From: Lachnospiraceae bacterium
GTDB taxonomy: Bacteria; Bacillota; Clostridia; Lachnospirales; Lachnospiraceae
Direction: 5' to 3'
DNA length: 64,000 nt
Assembly (NCBI GenBank): GCA_017527205.1
Contig: JAFXQK010000067.1
Coordinates: 62,001 to 126,000 of the forward strand
The notes under the pieces were generated by a model, which searched no databases, was not told where the DNA came from, and worked only from the letters and a program-made list of their open reading frames with translations. Below are positions 50,789 to 60,698 of this stretch, piece after piece; the stretch's first letter is position 1; each line of letters starts with the position of its first letter. The position numbers were made by a program, and so were the translations under genes.

Positions 50789-52141
50789 TTAACGCTCCTC
50801 CATGGGAACGTATTCTCTCTCCTTCATCACGCTCAGGTAGGCCGGGCGGATGATTTTATCCATGTTGATGAGCTCCTCGATTCTGTGTGCGCTCCAGCCG
50901 ACAATTCTGGCAATGGCAAAGATCGGGGTATACATCTCCAGAGGGATCTCAAGCATACTGTAAACAAATCCGCTGTAAAAGTCAACGTTTGCGCTGACTC
51001 CTTTATAAATTCTGGCCTTCTGGGCAATCACCTCGGGAGCCAGGCGTTCAATCATGGAATAGAGGGCAAAGTCCTTCTCCCTGCCCTTCGCCTCCGCCAG
51101 CTGCTCCACAAAGCCCTTAAATACCTTCGCGCGCGGATCAGACAGGGAGTAGACTGCATGACCCATGCCATAAATCAGGCCCTTCTTGTCGAAGGCCTCC
51201 TTGTTCAGGATTTTCCGCAGGTACTCGCGTACCTCATCCTCATCCGTCCAGTCAGAGACGTGCTTTTCAATGTCGCGCATCATCTCTACGACCTTAATGT
51301 TAGCGCCGCCATGCTTCGGTCCCTTTAAGGAGGACAGCGCGGCTGCCACGACGGAATAGGTATCAGACCCGGAGGAGGTTACGACACGCGTCGTAAAGGT
51401 CGAGTTGTTGCCGCCGCCGTGCTCCATGTGAAGCACGAGTGCGATGTCAAGTACCGTTGCCTCCAGCTTTGTATACTTCTTGTCAGGACGCAGCATCATC
51501 AGCAGATTCTCCGCCGTGGAAAGCTTTTTCTGCGGGCGGTGTATGTACATGCTGTCGTCGTTGGAATAATGATTATAGGCATGATAGCCATAGACTGCAA
51601 GCATGGGGAAAATACTGATGAGCTCTAAGCTCTGGCGAAGCACGTTCTCCACGCTGTTGTCACTGCAATTCTTATCATAGGAGGCCAGCGTCAGGACGCT
51701 CCTCGTCAGGGAATTCATGATGTCCCCGGAGGGTGCCTTCATAATGACGTCCCTTGTAAAGTTTCTCGGCAAGGTCCTTCCTGATGCAAGAATGTCGCAG
51801 AATTCCGCAAGCTCCTCATCGTTCGGCAGCCTTCCCAGCAAAAGTAAATAAGCGATTTCTTCAAAGCCGTACCGCTTTCCCTTAAAGCCATTCACCAGCT
51901 CAATGCAATCATATCCACGATACCAAAGCTTTCCGTCGCAGGGCGTTTTCACGCCGTCAACCATCTGAAACGCTTCGATGCGGGAAATGTTCGTCAGTCC
52001 AGACAGGACACCGTTTCCATTCTTATCGCGAAGGCCTCTCTTGACACCATACTCATCAAAGAGCGCAATGTCAATGTCATCCTCCTGATAGCAGATCTTG
52101 GAATACTCCGATAAATACTCTTCGTTTTTCTTCATGGGCAT
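50789..52141 (-). CDS. Citrate synthase
   Basis: Condenses acetyl-CoA and oxaloacetate; here probably the entry to a partial oxidative TCA branch for glutamate. 450 aa. Active-site segments: HMEHGGGNNSTF (His) and GPKHGGANIKVV (His), GHAVYSLSDPRA, and the C-terminal Asp in ANVDFYSGF. The start may be 52141 or the in-frame ATG at 52135, which is better spaced from GGGGG. No aconitase or isocitrate dehydrogenase is adjacent. 2-methylcitrate synthase is a less likely reading. Confidence 0.92.
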   Translation of the reverse strand: MPMKKNEEYLSEYSKICYQEDDIDIALFDEYGVKRGLRDKNGNGVLSGLTNISRIEAFQMVDGVKTPCDGKLWYRGYDCIELVNGFKGKRYGFEEIAYLLLLGRLPNDEELAEFCDILASGRTLPRNFTRDVIMKAPSGDIMNSLTRSVLTLASYDKNCSDNSVENVLRQSLELISIFPMLAVYGYHAYNHYSNDDSMYIHRPQKKLSTAENLLMMLRPDKKYTKLEATVLDIALVLHMEHGGGNNSTFTTRVVTSSGSDTYSVVAAALSSLKGPKHGGANIKVVEMMRDIEKHVSDWTDEDEVREYLRKILNKEAFDKKGLIYGMGHAVYSLSDPRAKVFKGFVEQLAEAKGREKDFALYSMIERLAPEVIAQKARIYKGVSANVDFYSGFVYSMLEIPLEMYTPIFAIARIVGWSAHRIEELINMDKIIRPAYLSVMKEREYVPMEER

Positions 52142-52231
52142 CGTCCCCCTCTTTCTTTTAGCATGCCTTCTTTTTCTCTTACCCTTCTAGAGTACCTTGC
52201 AAACGGCGTCCGTGTCAATGAAATTTCTATT

Positions 52232-52277
52232 AAAAATTTCGAAAGACTCCCTGAGCGTTTCGCTCGGGAGTCTTTCG
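52232..52277 (-). terminator. Terminator of the alpha/beta hydrolase gene
   Basis: Minus strand CGAAAGACTCCCGAGCG / CGCTCAGGGAGTCTTTCG, three-base loop, then AAATTTTTA. Nearly perfect 17-bp stem. Confidence 0.9.
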
Positions 52278-52289
52278 GAGTTTCTAAAT

Positions 52290-53273
52290 TTATGATTCCT
52301 TTGTGCTTTGAATGATCTTTTTGATAAAGCCTTCGATGTAGTTGCAATATTCTTTATCCTTTGCAACGTTCATGAAGTCGTTTCCTTGGATAACGTAATG
52401 ATCTGAGGAATCTCTGATCCAAAACTCTGCATTGCTGGAGAGCTTTTGCAGGATGTAGGTATTCTCAATGGAAATCTCCTCATCACGCAAGGCGGAAATC
52501 ACTAAAATCGGCTTCTTTCCTGCCTTTTGGATGGATTCCACGGGCGTCAGGTGATCCGCCTTTTCCTTTCCGTAAATCCAGCGCAGTGACTGATGGGTGA
52601 AAGGGCGCTGCGCCGCGCGCAGGAAGGATGGAATATGGTACTCCTTTAAGATCAAATCCAGCTGGTCATCCGGAGAGGCAAACGGTGACATGGCAATGCA
52701 CCCGCTGACCTCAGGGATCTCGGCCACGGCATTGATCGCTATCGTTCCGCCCAGGGAAACGCCATGTACGACAATGGGAAGGCCCTTATACTGTTCTACG
52801 CCCTGGATGTATTTCACCAGCGCCCTGACGTCCTCAACCTCCGTATATCCCAGGCCAAGCTTTCTGCCGCTGCTCTCACCGTGTGCACGTACCTCCAGGA
52901 GGAAGCTTGCGTAATTCAAATCCTTCATCACGGCCGCATGTCCGTAAAAATAGGTAACGGACGGCTCCTTCATGGCAGCCAGATAGATCACGACACATTT
53001 GGGATTCGTCGCTTCAACCTCAGAGCACCAAAGTGACTCGCCATCCTCCGTCTGGATCGTATGCTGAATGCTGGTCAATTTGAAATCGCTGGACGTATAT
53101 ACGGCCTGCAGGGGATGCAGGTCCACGTCTCTGACCTTCAGATATTTTACGTGACGATACACGTAAATCATCGTCAGAAACGTAGGAATCATAAGAATAA
53201 ACAGAAGAATCAGGATCCAAAGGATAATCCTCTTTTTTCTCCAACTATAATCCGTGATAACACCTTTTTTCAA
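52290..53273 (-). CDS. Membrane-anchored alpha/beta hydrolase
   Basis: A 327-aa serine hydrolase. One N-terminal helix (about 14-36) anchors it with the catalytic domain outside. Nucleophile in VVHGVSLGGTIAIN near residue 170, oxyanion region YLAAMKEPSV, acid Asp in VISALRDEEIS and His in DSSDHYV. It resembles the YqkD/BAAT-type extracellular hydrolases. Substrate unknown. Starts 32 nt after hemZ stop and ends at a strong terminator. Confidence 0.85.
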   Translation of the reverse strand: MKKGVITDYSWRKKRIILWILILLFILMIPTFLTMIYVYRHVKYLKVRDVDLHPLQAVYTSSDFKLTSIQHTIQTEDGESLWCSEVEATNPKCVVIYLAAMKEPSVTYFYGHAAVMKDLNYASFLLEVRAHGESSGRKLGLGYTEVEDVRALVKYIQGVEQYKGLPIVVHGVSLGGTIAINAVAEIPEVSGCIAMSPFASPDDQLDLILKEYHIPSFLRAAQRPFTHQSLRWIYGKEKADHLTPVESIQKAGKKPILVISALRDEEISIENTYILQKLSSNAEFWIRDSSDHYVIQGNDFMNVAKDKEYCNYIEGFIKKIIQSTKES

Positions 53274-53305
53274 GTATCCTTACCTCCTAATGTATCGGGC
53301 GCTAT

Positions 53306-54832
53306 TTATGCACCCTCACACATCAACGTACGCTTTCGCTCAATCATTTCGTCGATCTTTTCCAGATACAGGGAAACGTCCTTGATGCTGTCGCTCCGTT
53401 CAATCCTGCCGTCCGGCCACACTCTCTTGCTGATGCAGCCCGCTCCAAGAGCAATGATGGTTTGCACCTCTTCCATGATTAAAATATTATAGAGTCCGTA
53501 TTTTCCGGGACGCGCATAACCGACGTTCTCAAAATTTCCGGACATGTTCTTCTGTCTGTAGAGATAATAGGGCTTCATGCCCAGCCGCTTTGCACCTTCC
53601 GATGCGATCTGCATGGTCTCGTCCGTATTGCTCAGGGTCTGGATCCCATACTCCTGAATCCAGTTCGCAAGCTTCGAAGCCCGCTTGATTGCCAGGGAAT
53701 GCACCGTAAGGCTGTCAGGATTTAGCCGGACGACGGCATCAATCGTATGCCGAACGTCCTCCGCCGTCTCACCGGGAAGTCCTAAGATCAGGTCCATGTT
53801 GATGTTGTCAAACCCTTCCTCACGGGCCATCCGGTATGCTTCGAGCACCTGTGCGACGCTTGCCTTCCTACCGATGATGTCCAGGGTTTCCTGCTTCATG
53901 GTCTGCGGATTCACGGAAATGCGGCTCACCCCATATTTTTTCAATACCTTCAGCTTGTCCCGCGTAATGCTGTCCGCGCGTCCGGCTTCGACCGTAAACT
54001 CCTTGACCTGCGAAAAGTCAAAATATTTCTTCAAATGGAACAAGAGCTTTTCTAACTGCTCCGGCTCCAAGGTCGTCGGCGTACCGCCGCCAATATAAAT
54101 CGTATCCAAAATTTTGTCCTGATACGTCTTTGATACAAACTCCATCTCCCGGATCAGGCAATCCAGATAGGCGTCCACCTTTTTCCGATACGCAGCGATG
54201 GGAAAGGAGGTAAAGGAACAGTAAAGACAAGTCGTGGGACAGAACGGAATCCCAACGTACAGGCTGTATCCGCCCTGATAATGAATCTGCGACAAAAGCT
54301 CCCTCTCGCGCTGCGCCACGTCAATGCTAAGCAGCGCTTTTTCTTCGCTTACAAAATACTTTTTTTGAAGATATTCGTGAATTTCCTCAGCCGTCTTCCC
54401 TTCCTCCAACAGTCCGTAGGCTATCTTTGTCGGCCTGATTCCCGTCAGATTTCCCCAGGGAAGACTTTTTCCTGCGTGATGCTCTAAGGTCTTATACAAA
54501 AAGGTTTTGAAGCCTGCCTTATATTGGTCATAGCCATCCGTCAGCGTCCCTGCAAGGCTCTGCCATTCATACTCTGCCCCAAAGCGCTCCGGAGTACTAC
54601 CCTCGACCCTCATGGTCATCACGGCGCCCGTCTCTGTTAGCTCGATCATGATCTCCTCGAGGCTGACCTCTTTGCCAAGCGCCTTGACCTCTTCAAATTC
54701 CTCCCGCAGGCTTACGCTCTCCGGCGTCAGCACCTTGACCTGCCTGTCGGGATAAAACGCCTTGACAATGGAATTGACGTCATATTCAAAGCTGGGATGA
54801 TTGATGTTTACAAACAAATATTTCTTATACAC
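53306..54832 (-). CDS. hemZ: Oxygen-independent coproporphyrinogen III oxidase-like radical SAM protein
   Basis: Radical SAM enzyme of about 508 aa, of the HemZ branch of the HemN family. The iron-sulfur motif is CPTTCLYCSF (CX3CX2C) near residue 180, followed by YIGGGTPTTLEPEQL and EAGRADSIT. The N-terminal about 160 residues are an extra domain typical of clostridial HemZ. Start is uncertain: the frame opens at 54901, overlapping the MBL gene by 77 nt; GTG 54832 has AAGGAG 13 nt upstream and gives a family-like N-terminus; TTG 54817 is another choice. Next to the MBL hydrolase and relA. Confidence 0.88.
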   Translation of the reverse strand: MYKKYLFVNINHPSFEYDVNSIVKAFYPDRQVKVLTPESVSLREEFEEVKALGKEVSLEEIMIELTETGAVMTMRVEGSTPERFGAEYEWQSLAGTLTDGYDQYKAGFKTFLYKTLEHHAGKSLPWGNLTGIRPTKIAYGLLEEGKTAEEIHEYLQKKYFVSEEKALLSIDVAQRERELLSQIHYQGGYSLYVGIPFCPTTCLYCSFTSFPIAAYRKKVDAYLDCLIREMEFVSKTYQDKILDTIYIGGGTPTTLEPEQLEKLLFHLKKYFDFSQVKEFTVEAGRADSITRDKLKVLKKYGVSRISVNPQTMKQETLDIIGRKASVAQVLEAYRMAREEGFDNINMDLILGLPGETAEDVRHTIDAVVRLNPDSLTVHSLAIKRASKLANWIQEYGIQTLSNTDETMQIASEGAKRLGMKPYYLYRQKNMSGNFENVGYARPGKYGLYNILIMEEVQTIIALGAGCISKRVWPDGRIERSDSIKDVSLYLEKIDEMIERKRTLMCEGA

Positions 54833-55487
54833 AGAATGGATTGTTCTCCTTTTCATATCCGATGGTGGTCGTACCGCCATGTCCCGGATAAACCTTGACA
54901 TCCTCGGGCAGACAGAACAGCTTTTCGCGAATGGAACGCACGAGACTGCTCATGCTTCCCGTCGGGAAATCCGTGCGTCCGACGCTTTCCTGAAACAGCG
55001 TGTCCCCGCTAATCAGGAATCCTGCCTCCTTGACATAAAAACAACAGCTTCCGCCCGTATGTCCCGGAGTGGCAATCACCTGAAAGGTAATGCCGGCAAT
55101 GGTCAGCTCCTGACCGTCCATTACATACTCGTCTGCCTCCGCCGTGCAGGCCCGTCCCGCCATTTCAGAGACGTTCATCTCGGCATTCCCAAGGAGCTCT
55201 CTCTCCTCACGTAACGCGTAGACCTTGATGGGCTCCAGGCCCTTCTCCGTCCGCTCCCTGTTGACTGCTCCCTTCAAGGCTGCAAGTCCCCAGATATGAT
55301 CAAAATGTCCGTGGGTCAGCAAAATGCCCTCCACCTTCAGGTCATTTTTGAAAAGGCTGGCGTAGATGGTCGTTCCCTGATCCGCGGGGTCTACCACAAT
55401 TGCCTTATTTTCGCCTTCCCGATAGATAAAATAGGTATTTGTGGCGCAGCTTCCCAGCACCATCCTACCGATCTTAATTTCACCCAT
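54825..55487 (-). CDS. MBL-fold metallohydrolase (glyoxalase II-like)
   Basis: Metallo-beta-lactamase-fold enzyme of 220 aa. Metal site THGHFDHIWG (HxHxDH) near residue 58, then TPGHTGGSCCFY and SGDTLFQESVGRTD, and the C-terminal YPGHGGTTTIGYE. This is the YcbL/GloB-like group, hydrolysing thioesters such as S-lactoylglutathione analogues. It starts 10 nt after relA and ends within the hemZ start region, so the four genes relA-MBL-hemZ-hydrolase read as one operon. Confidence 0.88.
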   Translation of the reverse strand: MGEIKIGRMVLGSCATNTYFIYREGENKAIVVDPADQGTTIYASLFKNDLKVEGILLTHGHFDHIWGLAALKGAVNRERTEKGLEPIKVYALREERELLGNAEMNVSEMAGRACTAEADEYVMDGQELTIAGITFQVIATPGHTGGSCCFYVKEAGFLISGDTLFQESVGRTDFPTGSMSSLVRSIREKLFCLPEDVKVYPGHGGTTTIGYEKENNPFCV

Positions 55488-55497
55488 ATTGCTTTCC

Positions 55498-57807
55498 TCA
55501 ACCTATACTTCGTTCAATGTCGATGACGCTTTCGATTCCGTGAAGCCTTTCCATGATGTTATTCAGAGCGTCGCGACCGCTGACCTCAAAGCCGAGCTGC
55601 ATGGTAACCATGCCCTGCTTATTGGTTCTCGTGTTCAGCGACATAATGCTAATGTTCTTCTCCGTAAACACCTTGGAAATATCTGACAGAAGTCCGCTTC
55701 TGTCTCTCGCAAACAGCTTGATCTCGCAGACATAGGAACCGTCCTGCTGCTCGTCCGTGCTGTCCCAATCTGCCTCCATGAGTCGAATTCTCTCATCCTC
55801 GGGAAGGTTTAAGATGTTGACGCAGTCGGTTCGGTGAATGCTGATGCCTCTTCCCCTTGTGACAAAGCCGACAATTTCATCGCCAGGCACGGGAGAACAA
55901 CACTTGGAGAAACGAACGGACAGATCCGCAATGCCCTTTACCAGAATTCCGCCCTTGGAGCGCATGCGTACGTGCGTACCGGTATTCTGACCACTCTCCG
56001 CAATGGCGGCAAGCACCTCTTCATTGGTCAGCTCCTTCTTGTGATCCCTGTCATAGTATTCCTGAAGTCTGCCAATGATCTGGCCTTCCTTTAATGCCCC
56101 ATGGCCCACCGCCGCAAGCACACTGTCCCAGTCGCGGAAGCCATATTTGTGCATGATGGCGTCCATGTACTCCGTGGACATCAGGCTGGCCATGTTGATG
56201 CTCTTCGTCTTACAATAATTGTTAAGTAATTCCTTACCCTTGGTGACGTTTTCTTCCTTGCCCTGGCTCTTGAACCACTGATTGATCTTATTCTTCGCCT
56301 GGGTACTCTTCACGACGTTCAGCCAATCGCGGCTGGGTCCCTTCGAGTTGCCGGAAGTGATGATCTCGACACGGTCACCGTTCTTGATCTGGTAATCAAT
56401 AGTGACAAGCTTACCATTGACCCTCGCTCCCACCATCTTATTTCCCACGGCGGAATGAATGCAGTAGGCAAAATCAATGGGAGTCGAACCTGCGGGCAGA
56501 TTCTTGACCTCACCCGTCGGCGTAAAGCAATATACCTGATCGGAAAACAAATCCAGATCATTTTTCAGAAGGTTCATAAACTCCCGGTTGTCAGACATGT
56601 CCTGCTGCCATTCCAGAATCTGACGCAGCCAGACAAGCTTTTCTTCTTCCTGGGTTTCCACCTTCTTGCCATCTGAGGCTTCCTTGTATTTCCAGTGCGC
56701 CGCGATACCATATTCCGCCGCCTTGTGCATTTCGAAGGTACGGATTTGGATTTCAAACGGCTGACCACTCGTACCAATCAGGGTCGTGTGGAGAGACTGA
56801 TACATATTTGCCTTCGGGATTGCAATGTAATCCTTAAATCTTCCCGGCACGGGCTTGTAATGGGCATGGATCTCTCCGAGCGCCGCATAACAATCCTTCA
56901 CCGTATCTACGATGATGCGAACGGCAAACAGATCATAAATCTGATCCAGGGTCTTGTTCTGGTTCTTCATCTTCTTATAAATGCTGAAGAAGTGCTTTAC
57001 GCGGCCGTCAACCTTCGCCTTGATGCCTGCCGCATCAATGATGGTGCGAACCTCGTCTACGATTCCCTGAATGTACTGCTCCCGAACGCTTCTCTTCATG
57101 GCAATCTGATTCACCAAATCACGATAAGCCTCGGGCTCCAGATATTTTAAGGACAGATCGTCCAATTCAATCTTAATCTTGCTGATACCCAGTCTCTGGG
57201 CAATGGGGCTATAGATCTCCAGCGTTTCCCGCGCGATGCGCTGCTGGCTTTCCGGCTTTTGATGCTGCAGGGTACGCATGTTGTGGAGACGGTCTGCAAG
57301 CTTAATCAGGATGACGCGGATGTCCTTTGCCATCGCAAGGAACATCTTTCTCAGGTTCTCCGCCTGCATTTCCAGCTTTGCCTCCGACTGATCCACGTCG
57401 GAGCTCAGCGGGATTTTTTCGAGCTTGGTCACGCCGTCTACCAAAAGGGCCACGTCAGCGCCGAACTGCTGCTCAAGGTCAGCCTGCGTCATCTGCGTGT
57501 CCTCAACGACGTCATGCAGAATGCCTGCGATAATGGTCTCCTTATCCATCTCCAGCTCTGCCAGGATGATGGCAACGTTCAGGGGATGAATGATATAGGG
57601 CTCCCCGGACTTCCTCGTCTGTCCCTCATGCGCTTTCTTTGCCGTCTCATACGCCTTGGCAATGGCGGTTACGTCGTCACTGGGATGGTATGTTTTGACA
57701 CGCAAAATAAGCTCCTGATAGAGCTGCTCAGGAGTTTCAAATTCCTGTGGCTTCGCCAACGGACCATCATTATATTTGATGTCGTTTTTCTCTTCCGTCA
57801 TACGCAT
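55498..57807 (-). CDS. relA: Bifunctional (p)ppGpp synthetase/hydrolase
   Basis: Stringent-response enzyme of 769 aa. Order: HD hydrolase (about 45-200; HPLNVA, ILHDVVED), synthetase (about 235-345; GRVKHFFSIYKKM, DLFAVRIIV), TGS (about 395-460; CFTPTGEVKNLPAGSTPIDF), helical and zinc-finger region, and ACT (about 685-769). Both catalytic HD and synthetase residues appear intact, so it is the long Rel type of Firmicutes. Upstream apt is a purine salvage enzyme, as in Bacillus (apt-relA). Confidence 0.97.
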   Translation of the reverse strand: MRMTEEKNDIKYNDGPLAKPQEFETPEQLYQELILRVKTYHPSDDVTAIAKAYETAKKAHEGQTRKSGEPYIIHPLNVAIILAELEMDKETIIAGILHDVVEDTQMTQADLEQQFGADVALLVDGVTKLEKIPLSSDVDQSEAKLEMQAENLRKMFLAMAKDIRVILIKLADRLHNMRTLQHQKPESQQRIARETLEIYSPIAQRLGISKIKIELDDLSLKYLEPEAYRDLVNQIAMKRSVREQYIQGIVDEVRTIIDAAGIKAKVDGRVKHFFSIYKKMKNQNKTLDQIYDLFAVRIIVDTVKDCYAALGEIHAHYKPVPGRFKDYIAIPKANMYQSLHTTLIGTSGQPFEIQIRTFEMHKAAEYGIAAHWKYKEASDGKKVETQEEEKLVWLRQILEWQQDMSDNREFMNLLKNDLDLFSDQVYCFTPTGEVKNLPAGSTPIDFAYCIHSAVGNKMVGARVNGKLVTIDYQIKNGDRVEIITSGNSKGPSRDWLNVVKSTQAKNKINQWFKSQGKEENVTKGKELLNNYCKTKSINMASLMSTEYMDAIMHKYGFRDWDSVLAAVGHGALKEGQIIGRLQEYYDRDHKKELTNEEVLAAIAESGQNTGTHVRMRSKGGILVKGIADLSVRFSKCCSPVPGDEIVGFVTRGRGISIHRTDCVNILNLPEDERIRLMEADWDSTDEQQDGSYVCEIKLFARDRSGLLSDISKVFTEKNISIMSLNTRTNKQGMVTMQLGFEVSGRDALNNIMERLHGIESVIDIERSIG

Positions 57808-57880
57808 TCGCCCCTAACTCTTGGTAACAGAATCTCATTTTGGCAAGACCGTTTTTCCGTCTCACCTCATTTAGCCAGAA

Positions 57881-58405
57881 TTACTTTCCAGGATACGTAA
57901 TCACTGCATCCAAACGATAATTTGCAATCTTTGCTCTTCCCTTTAAGCCGGCCAGCTCGATCAGAACCACAACGCCTGCAACGACGCCGCCAAGACTTTC
58001 CACCAGCTTGATGATGGCTTCCGTCGTTCCGCCAGTGGCAATCAGGTCATCCACGATCAGAACCCTCTGACCAGGTAAAATGCCATCCTTGTGCACCTCC
58101 AGCGTAGCCTGACCATATTCCAAATCATAGTCGATGCTGACGGTCTCGCAGGGAAGCTTTCCCTTCTTACGAATGGGAACAAAGGGCTTGTGAAGCTTAT
58201 AGGCGATGGGGGTACCAAAAATAAAACCTCTGGATTCCGAACCAACCACCACGTCAAAATCCAAATCCTTTACCAAATCCGCCATGGAATCAATGGCAAG
58301 CTGAAATCCATCTGCATCCTGCAGTACGGTAGTAATGTCGCGGAAAATAATGCCTTCCTTCGGAAAATTCGGTATGGATCTGATGTAGGAATCGATGTCT
58401 CTCAT
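57881..58405 (-). CDS. apt: Adenine phosphoribosyltransferase
   Basis: Converts adenine and PRPP to AMP. 174 aa. PRPP loop VLIVDDLIATGGTTEA near residue 120, FPKEGIIFRDITTVL near the N-terminus, and ESRGFIFG. The frame opens at 58426, but ATG 58405 follows AAAGGGGG by 8 nt. Directly upstream of relA, the common Firmicutes order. Confidence 0.96.
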   Translation of the reverse strand: MRDIDSYIRSIPNFPKEGIIFRDITTVLQDADGFQLAIDSMADLVKDLDFDVVVGSESRGFIFGTPIAYKLHKPFVPIRKKGKLPCETVSIDYDLEYGQATLEVHKDGILPGQRVLIVDDLIATGGTTEAIIKLVESLGGVVAGVVVLIELAGLKGRAKIANYRLDAVITYPGK

Positions 58406-58522
58406 GATTTTTCCCCCTTTGTGCATTAACTTTTAATAAGAACGAGCCTCCCCCCTAAGGGAAAAGCTCTATTTCTCATGCTTTGCTTATTTCATTGCCG
58501 GCAATTCGGACGCCGAAGTCTC

Positions 58523-59032
58523 TTAAACTGCCTTCTTACCACAACACTTCTTATACTTCTTGCCAGATCCGCAAGGGCAGGGATCGTTCGGATAAATCTT
58601 TGCGCCCTTGATGACGGTCGTGGAGGATTTCTGCTCCTTGTAGAGACGCTTTCTGGTCTCGTCGTCAAAGATGTCCTTCCATGCCTCCAGGTTGTACAGC
58701 CAATCTGCGTCTGCGGCTACCATGTTCTTGTAAAGAAGCTCCTTGTCAAAGCCAAGGTTTACCTCGGTATCCTCTTCCATTTCTTCGATGGGGTTCTGTG
58801 AGACAAGGCTGTCATTGATGCCATCCAGAAAACCGGTCATGGTCATAATGTCTACCTGAAAGCGCTCAGCGAGCTCCTTGACGGTGCCCTTTACCACTTC
58901 ATCAGGATTCTTTAAAAGCTCTGCATAGATCGTCTGCTCACGCTTGAAATAAACGCCCCACAGTCTCTGAAGCTCGTCCTTGCCAAGCTTCTCGTTATAA
59001 GCCACGCTGCGCCATTTTTCTAAAAGTGCCAT
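58523..59032 (-). CDS. SEC-C motif protein
   Basis: A 169-aa protein with a C-terminal zinc-binding SEC-C motif, [17 protein letters not shown] (about 150-166), as in the SecA tail and in many small helical proteins. The rest is helical and acidic ([31 protein letters not shown]) without known motif. Role not known; SEC-C domains bind ribosomes or SecB in some proteins. Upstream of apt by 120 nt. Confidence 0.85.
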   Translation of the reverse strand: MALLEKWRSVAYNEKLGKDELQRLWGVYFKREQTIYAELLKNPDEVVKGTVKELAERFQVDIMTMTGFLDGINDSLVSQNPIEEMEEDTEVNLGFDKELLYKNMVAADADWLYNLEAWKDIFDDETRKRLYKEQKSSTTVIKGAKIYPNDPCPCGSGKKYKKCCGKKAV

Positions 59033-59144
59033 AATTTTCTACCATCCTTACTCTATTACAGGTCATTTGCCTGCTTCATTCCTGTTAACTTATAATAGTA
59101 TATAACAAAAACTCCCCTAAATCAATAAAAACTTATTGATCCCC

Positions 59145-59174
59145 TTGCAGTTCCGTGTATTTTTAGTATACAAT
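59145..59174 (+). promoter_or_regulatory. Promoter of the NlpC/P60 lipoprotein gene
   Basis: TTGCAG (59145-59150) with TATACA 16 nt downstream or TACAAT 18 nt downstream (to 59174). AAGGTG lies 8 nt before the ATG at 59204. Confidence 0.55.
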
Positions 59175-59203
59175 AGAATATATTTTAGAGAAGGTGAATA
59201 CCA

Positions 59204-60238
59204 ATGATGACAAAACATCATAAAAATACGATTCCAAACCCGCATAGTTCCTTGCCCAAAGGACTGGCGTTCCGGAAGGTGCGCGGCATTCTCGCGGGAT
59301 GTGTCATGATCGCCGGATGCAGCCTTTTGGCAGGATGCGGCAAAAGCCTTCCGGCGGATGCAGACATTTTAGATGCGATCCCCATTGAGTCCTCCATGAA
59401 CGCTTACGACCCGAATGGCACGGACAATCCAGAAAAGAACGCAGATTTCTCAGGAACGGCTACCGAAGCCTCCTTGGATCAAGCGTCTGAAATGCCTTCG
59501 GATGCCAACACGCAAACTCTCAAGGAGCCCGCATTGCCTAGCCTGGAAAAATTTTTGAGAACTGCCCTCTTACCCGTAGGAGAAACCGCCTATATCTGGG
59601 GCGGAGGTTGGAATGAAGAGGATACTGCTGCCGGAATAGAGGCTCGCAGCATCGGCGTCAGCCCGAACTGGAAAGCGTTTGCGGACGGCATAACCTCCGA
59701 TTATGACACGAAAAAGACCCGCTATCAGATTCATGACGGGCTGGACTGCTCCGGCTACGTCGGCTGGGTCGCCTACAATACCTTCGAAACTGAGGATGGC
59801 AAGGAAGGCTATGTATATTCTTCCACGAAGACGGCAGAGACCTATGCCTCCTTTGGCTGGGGCGATTATCTTCCCGCCAAATCCGTCAAGGATTGGAAGC
59901 CTGGGGACATTGCCAGCATGAATGGGCATGTCTGGATCAGCCTTGGCACCTGCGAGGACGGCAGCGTTCTTCTCGTTCACTCAAGCCCTCCCGGCGTTCG
60001 GCTTTGCGGAACCGCTGCCTCCAAGGGCACCTCGGAGGCCGTAAAGCTTGCCACGGAATACATGAAAACCTATTATCCTGACTGGTATTCCCGCTTTCCT
60101 GACTGTGAATCGAAGAAAACCTATCTGGAAGGAACTTCGCAGATGCGTTGGAATGAAGAAACCTTCCCCGACTGCAAGGAACTACAGGCCATGTCACCGG
60201 CTGAGCTGCTAAAGTTCCTCTATTCTGAGAAAGACTGA
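59204..60238 (+). CDS. NlpC/P60-like peptidoglycan hydrolase lipoprotein
   Basis: Surface lipoprotein of 344 aa. Lipobox LLAGC (Cys46) after VRGILAGCVMIAGCSL. A Ser/Thr/Asp-rich linker (about 55-105), then an NlpC/P60-type papain-like domain (about 115-310): DGLDCSGYVGWVAYN with catalytic Cys, GDIASMNGHVWISLG with His. It probably cuts peptidoglycan peptides. Unusually large insertions and the C-terminal helical part (about 310-344) set it apart from the basic fold. The 121-aa membrane gene follows 50 nt later. Confidence 0.85.
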   Translation: MMTKHHKNTIPNPHSSLPKGLAFRKVRGILAGCVMIAGCSLLAGCGKSLPADADILDAIPIESSMNAYDPNGTDNPEKNADFSGTATEASLDQASEMPSDANTQTLKEPALPSLEKFLRTALLPVGETAYIWGGGWNEEDTAAGIEARSIGVSPNWKAFADGITSDYDTKKTRYQIHDGLDCSGYVGWVAYNTFETEDGKEGYVYSSTKTAETYASFGWGDYLPAKSVKDWKPGDIASMNGHVWISLGTCEDGSVLLVHSSPPGVRLCGTAASKGTSEAVKLATEYMKTYYPDWYSRFPDCESKKTYLEGTSQMRWNEETFPDCKELQAMSPAELLKFLYSEKD

Positions 60239-60288
60239 CAATATCATAGCTGACGTCAAAAATACCAAAAACAAAGGAGACCCCGCCC

Positions 60289-60654
60289 ATGACCACCACC
60301 AATTCCGATCCTAAAGTAACCTCCTCTCCCAAGCATAACCAGGCCTCTTCCAATCCATCCAGCGGGGAGAAAAAGGAATATAAAATGACGGCGAAACGAA
60401 TCGCCGCCATTCTTGGCATTATCATATTAGTTGCGCTATACGTCGTTACTCTGCTCGTTGCGATCTTTGATCGGAGCTCCTCCGGTCAATGGTTCATGAT
60501 CTGCCTGATTGCCACCGTGACCGTGCCGCTCCTCATTTGGATTTACACCTGGATGTACGGCGTGCTGACCAATAAGCATACCTTTGCTTCGTTTGATATT
60601 TTGAATTCGTCTAAAACGAATTCTGAGGACACTTCCAAGACACCTAAGAAATAA
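60289..60654 (+). CDS. Small membrane protein with two helices
   Basis: A 121-aa protein, function unknown. Residues 1-32 are disordered (Ser/Thr/Pro), helices at about 38-62 (RIAAILGIIILVALYVVTLL) and 70-90, then a charged tail (SKTNSEDTSKTPKK). AAAGGAG 9 nt before ATG. It forms an operon with the NlpC/P60 gene. Confidence 0.7.
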   Translation: MTTTNSDPKVTSSPKHNQASSNPSSGEKKEYKMTAKRIAAILGIIILVALYVVTLLVAIFDRSSSGQWFMICLIATVTVPLLIWIYTWMYGVLTNKHTFASFDILNSSKTNSEDTSKTPKK

Positions 60655-60698
60655 AAGCGCTTTCTAAGCCTTCTCATTTACAGGCGCTCTCAAGTATG